Origin: Prevotella sp. UBA4339
Lineage (GTDB): Bacteria > Bacteroidota > Bacteroidia > Bacteroidales > Bacteroidaceae
Reading direction: 5' to 3'
DNA length: 39,814 bases
Assembly: GCA_002393725.1 (NCBI GenBank)
Contig: DGTJ01000049.1
Location: 1 to 39,814 of the forward strand
Shown piece by piece: positions 8,203 to 15,420 of the stretch. The first letter of the stretch is position 1, and every line of letters begins with the position of its first letter. The notes under the pieces are model-generated. The model saw only the letters and a list, made by a program, of their open reading frames with translations, searched no databases and was not told where the DNA came from. A program made the translations under genes and the position numbers.

Positions 8203-9687
8203 TTACTTAACAACGAATTTCTTTCCCTGCCTGATATATATCCCTGCCTTAGTCGGCACGCCATTGATACGGCGGCCACTTAAGTCGTAGATGTTGTCAT
8301 CTGCGATTCTCACTTCACCTGTCACAGCAGTCTCAATACCGGTGGCTGTTCCTTCCTTAAGAGTACAAAGAGTGAAATAAGTCGGTTCGTCAAACTTCGC
8401 AGGACTCGACGCATCCTTGAGATACTTGCCTGTACCTTTATTCTTCAGCGTCCATCCCTTGCCTTCCACGTATTGGATATCCCATACAGCACCGTCAGGG
8501 ATAGCGTAACCTCTCTGGTCATTGAGTCCGTTAATAAAGCAGCACTCTCCTGATGCGTCCTGTGAGTTCAGGAATGCCGTCGAGCCATCTACCTGATATT
8601 CCTCACCGTCTGGGGTGACGAGTTTCAAGGAACGTCCGCCGGTGATTCTTGAGATTCTGAAGAGATAGCCCTCATTGGACACATCGAATGCGTTCTTAAA
8701 GTCGCCATAGGCCAGATTATCACCAGAAGGACAATACAGGGCTTTGCTCTCTGCCTCGTTGACGATAGCGAATTCCTTACCAGCCAAGGCTGACAAGCTA
8801 CCCGTAAGGCGCTCGTCGACGGTCCAGTTTTTAGCATAGGCACCGGGATTGTTCATCACATCCAGTACTGCCTCTGCATAGCGCTGTCCGAAGATGCGAT
8901 AGCCCTGTGCCGAGAAGTGCCAGGGGTCAGTACCGTTGCCAGGAATATCCTTTGCCGATACCACATGCCCTGTAGGGATCACCTCGGGTATCTTTGCCAC
9001 CACGGTGTTGTGCCAGGAGCATCCGCCACCCATCTCCTGATACTCTGTCTCACCTACGAAGATGTGTACGTCTGCAGCCCTCAGACCGAGGTCCCTGAGC
9101 ATGTCCTTATATATCTTCTTCACCATGCCGGGCCACTTGGAGTCGCCGTTGTTCGACTCGCCCTGATGCAGGAGAATGCCTTTGATCACTCCTACCTCCT
9201 GGGCCTTCTTTGCCATCTCGATGATTCGGCCGTAAGGATTGCCGCCATAGTGGTTTCTGGCTATCTGTGCCCACCACTCGTTAGGATTCTCGTCCATCTT
9301 CTGCTTATACAAGTCCTTGTCGAACATCTCAATGGGGCTGCCACCCATGGCGACGGCTATGACACCGATTTTCTTGTCGGGCAGGGCCTTCACCATCGTA
9401 CGACCGAAATAGTCTGTCGGACCGAGCTTGCCTACCGGACTGACAATAGGGCACTCTGCAGTGTACCAGTTGCCCAGTGTGCGCTTAGGAGAGTTGAAAT
9501 CACAAGTCGCCAGCATCTGGAACCGCTCATCGACATTCCCCACGTCCTGAGCTTCCCACATGGCATTACCCTCCATATTGGACTGGCCGAAACATAGATA
9601 AATGTAGAAATTAGGATCAACATCAGCCTTCATCTCAGCAAATCCGGCTGTAAGCATAACTGAAATAAAAAGTAAAACTCTCTTCAT
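8203..9687 (-). CDS. CE6/SASA-family carbohydrate acetylesterase with C-terminal domain and secretion tail
   Basis: 494 residues: signal peptide (~1-18), then an SGNH-fold esterase domain (~25-290). The nucleophile S36 is in CFGQSNMEG, followed by an AMGGSPIEMF block, HQGESNN, and a DPWHFSAQG block carrying the catalytic Asp/His pair. This is the SASA domain used by CE6 acetylxylan esterases. A beta-rich region (~300-450, with WTLKNKGTGKYL) resembles a trefoil-type or ricin-like binding domain. The tail ends QGKKFVVK after a YDLSGRR block. The start is the ATG at 9687; a TTG four codons earlier is less likely. It is first in the operon and has a consensus -7 box at 9730-9737. Expected role: removal of acetyl groups from xylan so that the GH10 enzyme can cut. 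Confidence 0.88.
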   Translation of the reverse strand: MKRVLLFISVMLTAGFAEMKADVDPNFYIYLCFGQSNMEGNAMWEAQDVGNVDERFQMLATCDFNSPKRTLGNWYTAECPIVSPVGKLGPTDYFGRTMVKALPDKKIGVIAVAMGGSPIEMFDKDLYKQKMDENPNEWWAQIARNHYGGNPYGRIIEMAKKAQEVGVIKGILLHQGESNNGDSKWPGMVKKIYKDMLRDLGLRAADVHIFVGETEYQEMGGGCSWHNTVVAKIPEVIPTGHVVSAKDIPGNGTDPWHFSAQGYRIFGQRYAEAVLDVMNNPGAYAKNWTVDERLTGSLSALAGKEFAIVNEAESKALYCPSGDNLAYGDFKNAFDVSNEGYLFRISRITGGRSLKLVTPDGEEYQVDGSTAFLNSQDASGECCFINGLNDQRGYAIPDGAVWDIQYVEGKGWTLKNKGTGKYLKDASSPAKFDEPTYFTLCTLKEGTATGIETAVTGEVRIADDNIYDLSGRRINGVPTKAGIYIRQGKKFVVK

Positions 9688-9729
9688 GTCAAATTGCAAA
9701 TAACACCTTTAGTACTAACAAATCGGGTG

Positions 9730-9737
9730 CAAAGGTA
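9730..9737 (-). promoter_or_regulatory. Bacteroidetes -7 promoter box for the CE6-GH10-esterase-GH97 operon
   Basis: TACCTTTG on the minus strand matches the Bacteroidetes primary sigma -7 consensus TAnnTTTG. It lies about 43 bases upstream of the CE6 ATG, giving a leader of roughly 35 nt. No strong -33 element was found. The sequence between it and the amidohydrolase stop shows no clear terminator. Confidence 0.7.
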
Positions 9738-9824
9738 CACAGAAAATCCCTAACCGCCTATTTGTAGTATTTCGGAAACTTTGTCAAATGTAACATTACA
9801 TTATAAAAGCCTGTCATTTACAGC

Positions 9825-10763
9825 TCATTCTGACATATTCTTTATATACGGTAACTCCACAAGACGGTCAAAGCCATAGAATCGGCGGGCATTCTCACCA
9901 AGCAGCAATCGCTTCTCATCATCCGAGAACTCTTCCGACTTTACGATGAAGTCATACGACATACGGTAGGTTATTGCAGTGATTGTACGAGGATAGTCAC
10001 TGCCCCACATCAGCTTCTCCATCCCTATGAGGCTTGCCGCCTCACGGATGGCGCGGACGGCCGACGGGAAGGGATAGAACTCAGAATTATAGAGCCATGT
10101 GATACCTCCTGTCTCTATCATCACGTTCTCATGCCTTGCCAGGAGTATCTGCCTGCGCCAGCTGTCATTCTCCCAGCATGGTGTCGCTGGAGGATTAGCC
10201 ATACCAAGATGCCCAATCGCAATCTTCAGCTCAGGACACTCTGTGATTACATGCTCCATCTCTTCCACCTGTCTGTCGCCATCGGCAAGGGTGATGGAGA
10301 GCAAGGCTCCCCGCTCTTCCATCAGGCGGAACATCCGCAGCATCTCGTCACCATCGAGAGCCTTACCCAACAGTCTGTGCCCAGGAATCGCAAGCCCCTT
10401 AAATCCTTCATCTATCAATGCCTTTGCCTGCTCAAAGAATCCCGTCTTCAGATAGTCTGCCATTCCAAAAACGAAGAACCTGTCAGGATACTTGCCGGCA
10501 ACCTCAGCAAGATAGTCGTTCTGAATCCCGTCGATAAACTCCTGAACCACCACAGCAGCAGATACCTGAGCATAGTCCATGTTACTGAGGAACACCTCGG
10601 CAGTGTTCCTTCCGTCGATGATAAACGGGGGTATCATCTGCACCTCCTCACCAAGGAATATAGATCGCCCATTACGGAGCGAGCGTATCACCTTACCATC
10701 CCAACACGTGTCCTGCTTAAGCCAGAGATGACTGTGAGCATCAATAATAAAACAATGATTCAT
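9825..10763 (-). CDS. Amidohydrolase_2-family protein, probable L-galactono/L-fucono-1,5-lactonase
   Basis: 312 residues of the amidohydrolase superfamily. Metal-binding residues are H10 and H12 in IDAHSHLW, a later His in IAIGHLGM, and the Asp in WGSDYP. There is no signal peptide, so it is cytoplasmic. The COG3618-like group includes L-fucono-1,5-lactonase and the B. vulgatus L-galactono-1,5-lactonase, which opens the lactone made by an AKR. An AKR and zinc dehydrogenase of the matching type are in this window, which supports that role. I chose the ATG at 10763: the -7 box at 10802-10809 would place the transcript start near 10795, leaving almost no leader for the alternative ATG at 10790, and family members begin just before IDAHSHLW. 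Other lactones or aromatic decarboxylation substrates cannot be excluded. Confidence 0.75.
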   Translation of the reverse strand: MNHCFIIDAHSHLWLKQDTCWDGKVIRSLRNGRSIFLGEEVQMIPPFIIDGRNTAEVFLSNMDYAQVSAAVVVQEFIDGIQNDYLAEVAGKYPDRFFVFGMADYLKTGFFEQAKALIDEGFKGLAIPGHRLLGKALDGDEMLRMFRLMEERGALLSITLADGDRQVEEMEHVITECPELKIAIGHLGMANPPATPCWENDSWRRQILLARHENVMIETGGITWLYNSEFYPFPSAVRAIREAASLIGMEKLMWGSDYPRTITAITYRMSYDFIVKSEEFSDDEKRLLLGENARRFYGFDRLVELPYIKNMSE

Positions 10764-10801
10764 AACAGTTGATAATGAGTTTACATTCATATTTCCGGGT
10801 T

Positions 10802-10809
10802 CAAAGGTA
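10802..10809 (-). promoter_or_regulatory. -7 promoter box for the lactonase-like gene
   Basis: TACCTTTG on the minus strand matches TAnnTTTG. A TTG lies 20 bases upstream, matching the usual -33 spacing. The predicted transcript start is near 10795. Confidence 0.72.
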
Positions 10810-10856
10810 CAAAAACTATTTCAAATTAACAACACTTATCCCAAAAAGTCTTCAAA

Positions 10857-10885
10857 ATTACTTGCGTCCCTTCGGTAGCGAGCGG
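10857..10885 (+). repeat. Dispersed repeat, copy A
   Basis: A 29-bp segment containing CTTGCGTCCCTTCGGTAGCG recurs almost unchanged, in inverse orientation, at 26681-26708 and 26717-26740. All copies are intergenic. The family is unidentified. Confidence 0.65.
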
Positions 10886-10958
10886 AGGGGGCAGTGAGCG
10901 GCTGCGCCAACAGTCAAACAAGTCTTCGGTATGAACCGCAAAAAAACGAGGCGGAGCA

Positions 10959-11016
10959 TGTTAGGTCTGTGTTAGGTCTCATGTTAGGTCTCATGTTACC
11001 TCTTTGTTAGGTCTTG
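10959..11016. repeat. Short tandem array of TGTTAGGTCTCA units
   Basis: Five units of 11-12 bp start at 10959, 10970, 10982, 10994 and 11005; the fourth is degenerate (TGTTACCTCT). A stray sixth unit starts at 11072. No protein or RNA gene is evident. Confidence 0.75.
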
Positions 11017-11085
11017 GACTATGTAGAATCCCTCGGAAACCCTTTTGTACAGGGACTTTTGCGAAAATCGATGTTAGGTCTTGCG

Positions 11086-11163
11086 ATAAGTGCCACTTAT
11101 TCTCCGATACTTGGCACTTATGAATCAATACTTGGCACTTATTGGTCGATAAGTGCCAGGTAT
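11086..11163. repeat. Phased dyad array 1: four 15-bp cores at exact 21-bp spacing
   Basis: Cores begin at 11086, 11107, 11128 and 11149. The first, ATAAGTGCCACTTAT, is a perfect palindrome around one central base. The second and third are both ATACTTGGCACTTAT. The fourth is ATAAGTGCCAGGTAT, the second type reversed with one change. The 6-bp linkers TCTCCG, GAATCA and TGGTCG are unrelated to each other. It does not look like a CRISPR or a known REP element. Confidence 0.8.
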
Positions 11164-11199
11164 CAGATGCGGTGAGTGTTTGCCTGTCGGTGGAGATTA

Positions 11200-11281
11200 T
11201 TCCCATTAATGGGAGCGTTTCAGTCCCACGCTGGGACTGCGACGTTCCCACGTTGGGACTGCAGCATTCCCAACGTGGGAA
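11200..11281. repeat. Phased dyad array 2: four 16-bp cores at exact 22-bp spacing
   Basis: Cores start at 11200, 11222, 11244 and 11266. Each contains TCCCA and, in inverse orientation, TGGGA; the outermost bases vary. Linkers are CGTTTC, TGCGAC and TGCAGC. Cores 3 and 4 together form a 15-bp perfect inverted repeat: GTTCCCACGTTGGGA at 11244-11258 against 11268-11282. As RNA this would be a stable hairpin. Architecture matches arrays 1 and 3, but the half-site sequences differ. Confidence 0.8.
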
Positions 11282-11345
11282 CATTGCTCGAGCCTAATGG
11301 TCGAGCATCGGGCACCTCTTCCAGGTATGCCAGGTGTATGCACCG

Positions 11346-11498
11346 ATGAAGCGGGTTCAGGACATCTTCCACATGACCCTCGACCAGTTCCACCGGTTCT
11401 GGGATGCCTTCGCCAAAGAATATACAGGCAAGGAAGACCATTCCGACTTCGACCGGCAGGCAGGCCGCTTTGCGTGCTTAGAAATGAAAAATAGGTGA
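11346..11498 (+). CDS. Small hypothetical protein or gene remnant (50 aa)
   Basis: An ATG-initiated frame of 50 codons with a protein-like, amphipathic composition: MKRVQDIFHM, then aromatic residues (FHRFWDAF), then charged DFDRQAGRF. It ends in TGA. The frame stays open upstream of the ATG, back to the stop in the TAA just after 11290, so it may be the tail of a decayed larger gene. The third codon positions are notably G/C-rich compared with the flanking genes. I do not recognise a family. No promoter box or ribosome site is visible. Confidence 0.35.
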   Translation: MKRVQDIFHMTLDQFHRFWDAFAKEYTGKEDHSDFDRQAGRFACLEMKNR

Positions 11499-11601
11499 TA
11501 TCTATTTGCGATAACCGCTGATTTCACAGTATCCGAGGGTAAAGGTACGCAATATTTCGAATATTTTCGTGTTTCATTACACGTTTCTCAACAATTATTC
11601 T

Positions 11602-11609
11602 TATCTTTG
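11602..11609 (+). promoter_or_regulatory. -7 promoter box for the tandem sensor genes
   Basis: TATCTTTG matches TAnnTTTG. It lies only eight bases from the ATG at 11618, so the transcript would be almost leaderless. A convincing -33 element is not apparent. Confidence 0.6.
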
Positions 11610-11617
11610 CAACGGAA

Positions 11618-13009
11618 ATGATTAGAATAGGTAAATTACTCACCAGAACCTTATCCTTCAGGCTCAGTCTTAAGGTTATTGTAGCATTAGCAACTCTACT
11701 GTTGCTGGCATTGCTGGTGATGTTTTACTTCTCGCGCAAGGCTGTCAAAGAGGAGGCGCTGCTTGATGCAGAACAGACTCTTGAGGCAATGGTGCAGAGA
11801 ATCGACAATATCCTGCTCAGCGTGGAGCAGGCATCGGGTAATGTCTATTGGAAGATGTCAACCAACCTGCACGATACGGAAAGGCTGGAGACCTATACCA
11901 GGAAGCTCGTAGAGGTAAACCCGTATATCTCTGACTGCCGCATCGTATGGGATGACAACAAGGGCAAATCGCGTGATTCGGTCAGCTCGAACGCTCATGT
12001 ACCTGTCCCAATATCCGACATCGGATGGATATCACCTCAAGACGCCAACATGCCTGCCGACAAGCCTGTAGGCATCTTCACACTGCCTTTCTACGAAAAC
12101 AGACAAAAGGTTGGCAACCTTGTCGTGGAAGTGTCTCTTACACAACTATCAAAAATAATACTCGACTCAAAGTCTTCACCCAACTCATTCTGTACCCTGC
12201 TGAGAAAAGACGGTACTATCTTAGTGCATCCCGACAAAAGCGTACTGAACAAAAACATCATTATACTTTCGAATGACGACGACGTATCAATGAGAGAGGC
12301 CATACAGGAAATGATAGCCGGGAAGACCGGATATAGGGAAGTCGCATTTGACGACGTGGACTACGACGTCTTCTACAAGCCTTTTGAGCGTAGCGCCGTA
12401 CAGGGACGTGCAATGTCCAAGCTTGGATGGAGCGCAGGAATAATATTGCCCGAGGATGACATCTTCGGTGAATACAATCGGTTACTCTATATCGTAATAG
12501 TCATCGCCATTGTTGCAATTCTACTACAGCTCCTGTCATGCTACCTCTTTATAAAGAAGCAACTGTCTCCACTGAGAGAGCTTGAAGCATCGGCACAGCG
12601 AATCGCAGACGGACACTACGACGAGACTATTGCTATCAGCAGTAGACAGGACGAAGTGGGACTACTGCAGACCCATTTCAGAGACATGCAGCAGTCACTC
12701 GCCCAGCATGTCTACGAGATGCAGGGACTGACAAGAACTCTTAAGGAGCGAGGAGAGACCCTAAAGGCCACCTATGAGCAAACCAAGGCTGCCAACAGTA
12801 TGAAGATGAATTTCCTCTCAAACATGTCAGACCAGATAATGGAGCCTGTAAATGAAATCCATAACAGGGCCTTGACAATAAGTAACCATCTCAATGAACT
12901 GTCAGAGGAGGAGACAAGCCGGTTCGTAGATGAGATACAGGCCCAGGGCGGAAAGGTGACCTCCATCCTCAACAACGTAATAGCCAAGTCGGAGAAGATA
13001 ACGAACTAA
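11618..13009 (+). CDS. Cache/HAMP membrane sensor with degenerate histidine-kinase dimerisation segment
   Basis: 463 residues: TM1 (~18-38), a periplasmic double-Cache-like sensor (~39-288), TM2 (~289-312), a HAMP linker (~313-366, with a DGHYDE segment), a coiled coil, and a short terminal segment resembling a HisKA H-box. In that box (NFLSNMSDQIMEPVNEI) the phosphoacceptor His is Asp (D405), and no HATPase domain follows. It therefore cannot be a normal kinase. The next gene, 16 bases downstream, encodes a paralogue with the same layout plus an intact H-box and ATPase domain. I infer a ligand-sensing partner that heterodimerises with or modulates that kinase. The alternative is a duplicated copy decaying from the C-terminus, although its frame is clean. 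Confidence 0.78.
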   Translation: MIRIGKLLTRTLSFRLSLKVIVALATLLLLALLVMFYFSRKAVKEEALLDAEQTLEAMVQRIDNILLSVEQASGNVYWKMSTNLHDTERLETYTRKLVEVNPYISDCRIVWDDNKGKSRDSVSSNAHVPVPISDIGWISPQDANMPADKPVGIFTLPFYENRQKVGNLVVEVSLTQLSKIILDSKSSPNSFCTLLRKDGTILVHPDKSVLNKNIIILSNDDDVSMREAIQEMIAGKTGYREVAFDDVDYDVFYKPFERSAVQGRAMSKLGWSAGIILPEDDIFGEYNRLLYIVIVIAIVAILLQLLSCYLFIKKQLSPLRELEASAQRIADGHYDETIAISSRQDEVGLLQTHFRDMQQSLAQHVYEMQGLTRTLKERGETLKATYEQTKAANSMKMNFLSNMSDQIMEPVNEIHNRALTISNHLNELSEEETSRFVDEIQAQGGKVTSILNNVIAKSEKITN

Positions 13010-13025
13010 AAAGACAACAGAACAG

Positions 13026-14936
13026 ATGCGTAACATTATCCAGACCATACGCCAGTCATTATCCTGGAAGCTCAGCCTCGGCATCATGCTGATGGCGATA
13101 CCCATCTTCGGACTGGCACTGGGCATCCTGTCCGAACTGTCGAGAGAAGACATCAAGAACGAAGCCACAAAGCATGCCGCAAGTATGCTGAACACAGCCA
13201 TGCAGCGCTTCAGCCGCTATCTGGAGATGGCCCAGACTGCTACCGACATCAATGACTGGCAGGTGACAGCCAACCTTAATCCCGACTCTCTGCGGAACCT
13301 GTCGCACTACATCATTGCCTTCAACGGACATGTCGACGGGTGCTGGATAAGCACCGAACCGGAAGTATTCCCGGAATACGGCAGGCTTTTCTCGGCATAT
13401 ACCGTAAGAAAGCCTGACACTATCATCACATCCATAGACCAACAATATGATTACTCCATGGAGACTTGGTATAAGAAACCGTCCATACTGGGAAAGCCCT
13501 GCTGGACAGTATTCTCCAACAAGACGGACCATCTGTCGGATATACTTGACGAAGTGCTCGCCACATATAGCAAACCGCTCTACGACGCAAACAACCGCCT
13601 GGTGGCTGTCATCGCTACAGACCTCTCACTACGGCGACTCTCCAATGACATCATGAAAGAGACACCATACAAAGACTCATACTTCATAATGACTGGTGAG
13701 GAAGGCCGATTCTGCCTGCATCCCGACTCCACCAAAATATTCAATGAAACAATCTTCAGTGGCGCCGACCCGAAGAAGAACTCCGACATCTTCGCTTTAG
13801 GCTATGAGATGACAACCGGCAAGCAAGGCACCATGAGCGTCAAAATCGACGGCAAGAAATGCCTCGTGAGCTATCAGCCTGTACCAGGAACAGAATGGAG
13901 TCTTGCACTTGTATGCCCTGAACGGAGTATCCTGCAGAACTATAACCGCCTGCCACTGATACTGACCCCGCTAATCATAATAGGCATGCTGCTGATTCTG
14001 CTTTTCAGCATCATCACCGTAGCACATGCCATCAGGCCGCTTAACAAACTGACAGAGAAGATACGGAGAATCTCGGCCGGGCACTATGACGAACAGATTA
14101 ATATCAGTCAATACAGTGATATTGTCGGCAGGCTGCAAAACACTTTTGCTGCCATGCAGAGGTCGCTTAGCACCCATGTCAGGAATATCCAGCAAATGAA
14201 TGAAGAGGCCGCAAAACGTAATGACGAGCTTGTGCGTGCCAGTGAGTTGGCAAGAATTGCCGATCATCAGAAGGCAATGTTCATCCAGAATGTGTCCCAC
14301 CAGATTCGCACTCCACTGAATATCATCATGGGATTCTCACAGGTGCTGAAGGACAGCAAGAACATCATTCCCGATGAAGAGGCAAAAGGCATCTCAGACA
14401 TGATAAAGCAGAATGCCGACAAGCTCTCCCGGATGGTCATTATGCTGTACGACAGTTCGGTCAGGAGCCTGAACAAAGACTTCCGGCTATGCGAAGACGA
14501 TATTGTATCATGCAATGAGATAGCCCGAGAGAGTATTGCCTCTATAGAAGAATACTTCCCCGACGTACCAATGAATTTCAAATCAGAGGTGGCCGACAGC
14601 CTGACCTTGCACACTAATCGCTTGTATCTTAAGCGCATCTTACGCGAACTGCTGTTCAATGCCTGCAAGTACTCTGACTGTAAGAACATATGGCTGCGCG
14701 TGTCTGAAAATGAGTCTTTGGTGCGTTTCACAGTAGAAGATACCGGCCCGGGCATCGCAGACGAATACGCCAGCCAATTGTTCGACCTGTTCTCAAAGTC
14801 AAGCGACCTCACTGAGGGCCTCGGCATCGGACTGCCTCTCACCAGGCATCACGTACGCAACCTTGGCGGCGACATCCGCCTGGATACAGACTATAAGGAC
14901 GGATGCCGGTTTATCATCGAGTTCTCCAAAACCTAG
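13026..14936 (+). CDS. Cache/HAMP sensor histidine kinase
   Basis: 636 residues: TM1 (~15-36), a periplasmic double-Cache-like domain (~37-305), TM2 (~310-334), HAMP (~335-388), HisKA with H425 in QNVSHQIRTPLN, and HATPase_c (~500-636). The ATPase domain shows the N-box asparagine in ELLFNACKYS, DTGPGIAD, and GLGIGLPL. All kinase landmarks are present. No receiver domain and no adjacent response regulator gene is seen, so the partner is encoded elsewhere. Its N-terminal organisation mirrors the upstream sensor. The 3' end overlaps the convergent nrdG gene by 23 bases. The signal sensed is unknown; Cache domains usually bind small molecules such as organic or amino acids. Confidence 0.88.
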   Translation: MRNIIQTIRQSLSWKLSLGIMLMAIPIFGLALGILSELSREDIKNEATKHAASMLNTAMQRFSRYLEMAQTATDINDWQVTANLNPDSLRNLSHYIIAFNGHVDGCWISTEPEVFPEYGRLFSAYTVRKPDTIITSIDQQYDYSMETWYKKPSILGKPCWTVFSNKTDHLSDILDEVLATYSKPLYDANNRLVAVIATDLSLRRLSNDIMKETPYKDSYFIMTGEEGRFCLHPDSTKIFNETIFSGADPKKNSDIFALGYEMTTGKQGTMSVKIDGKKCLVSYQPVPGTEWSLALVCPERSILQNYNRLPLILTPLIIIGMLLILLFSIITVAHAIRPLNKLTEKIRRISAGHYDEQINISQYSDIVGRLQNTFAAMQRSLSTHVRNIQQMNEEAAKRNDELVRASELARIADHQKAMFIQNVSHQIRTPLNIIMGFSQVLKDSKNIIPDEEAKGISDMIKQNADKLSRMVIMLYDSSVRSLNKDFRLCEDDIVSCNEIARESIASIEEYFPDVPMNFKSEVADSLTLHTNRLYLKRILRELLFNACKYSDCKNIWLRVSENESLVRFTVEDTGPGIADEYASQLFDLFSKSSDLTEGLGIGLPLTRHHVRNLGGDIRLDTDYKDGCRFIIEFSKT

Positions 14937-15384
14937 AGGTGATATCCTCAAAGCCCCCATGCTCGTCCTGACGATATAACCGCTGGTTGGTAGTCGGTGA
15001 CTTCAACGGTCCCAGATGCTTAATGAACGGCCCTATCTTTATGTAGTCGAAGTCGCCTTTATCAACCATAGCGGATATAACCGTCTTACCGCTATACCAC
15101 GCTACCTTAAACTGAGGATACTCCTCATGAATATACTGTGCCAGGATGTTCACTCCTCTCGGATCATTGTCGCCTCCCATGAATGCAAAGCATGTGATGT
15201 CGGGCCCGTACTCCTTGACGAATGCGTCGATGGCCCCTGCATCGAGCGGCAGGCCTATATCTTCCCATAGGTAATGGCTATGACACCCAGGACAGTGACA
15301 CGGGCAATTAGAAATATTAATTGCCAGTGTCACTTCATCGGGTATCTCTTGAAAAACTATTCCTGTATTTACGTACTTCAACAC
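14914..15384 (-). CDS. nrdG: Anaerobic ribonucleotide reductase activating protein (radical SAM)
   Basis: 156 residues. The radical SAM cluster motif CxxxCxxC is C27, C31 and C34 (NCPCHCPGC). Length and the EVTLAINISNCPC context are typical of NrdG, which generates the glycyl radical on NrdD using S-adenosylmethionine. It lies 35 bases after nrdD on the same strand, so both are probably made from one transcript. No ATG fits: the frame begins with GTG at 15384 or TTG at 15381, just before KYVNTG. Its last 23 bases overlap the end of the convergent histidine kinase gene. Confidence 0.93.
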   Translation of the reverse strand: MLKYVNTGIVFQEIPDEVTLAINISNCPCHCPGCHSHYLWEDIGLPLDAGAIDAFVKEYGPDITCFAFMGGDNDPRGVNILAQYIHEEYPQFKVAWYSGKTVISAMVDKGDFDYIKIGPFIKHLGPLKSPTTNQRLYRQDEHGGFEDITSRFWRTR

Positions 15385-15392
15385 TTGTTTAG

Positions 15393-15420
15393 TTCACAAT
15401 TCAGAGTTCATAGTTCAGAC
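15393..15420. repeat. Four TTCANNN heptamers between nrdD and nrdG
   Basis: Units TTCACAA, TTCAGAG, TTCATAG and TTCAGAC sit at a 7-bp period. The last overlaps the nrdD stop codon. The array takes up most of the nrdD-nrdG gap and shares the TTCA core with the arrays at 26628 and 31704. Confidence 0.65.

Noticed and set aside
8190..8279. Longer N-terminus for the GH10 xylanase
   Set aside because: It would add 30 charged residues before the signal peptide and overlap the CE6 gene; the ATG at 8189 gives a normal signal sequence.
9688..9824. Terminator between the lactonase-like gene and CE6
   Set aside because: No stem followed by a T-run was found, only the CE6 promoter box, so read-through cannot be excluded.
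10959..11285. Possible CRISPR array
   Set aside because: Repeats are 11-16 bp, palindromic and differ within the array; linkers are 6 bp. There are no 24-40 bp repeats with unique spacers and no cas genes.
11297..11494. 65-codon frame overlapping the small remnant
   Set aside because: The Pro/Arg/Cys-rich translation is unlike a protein; the frame ending at 11498 is more plausible.
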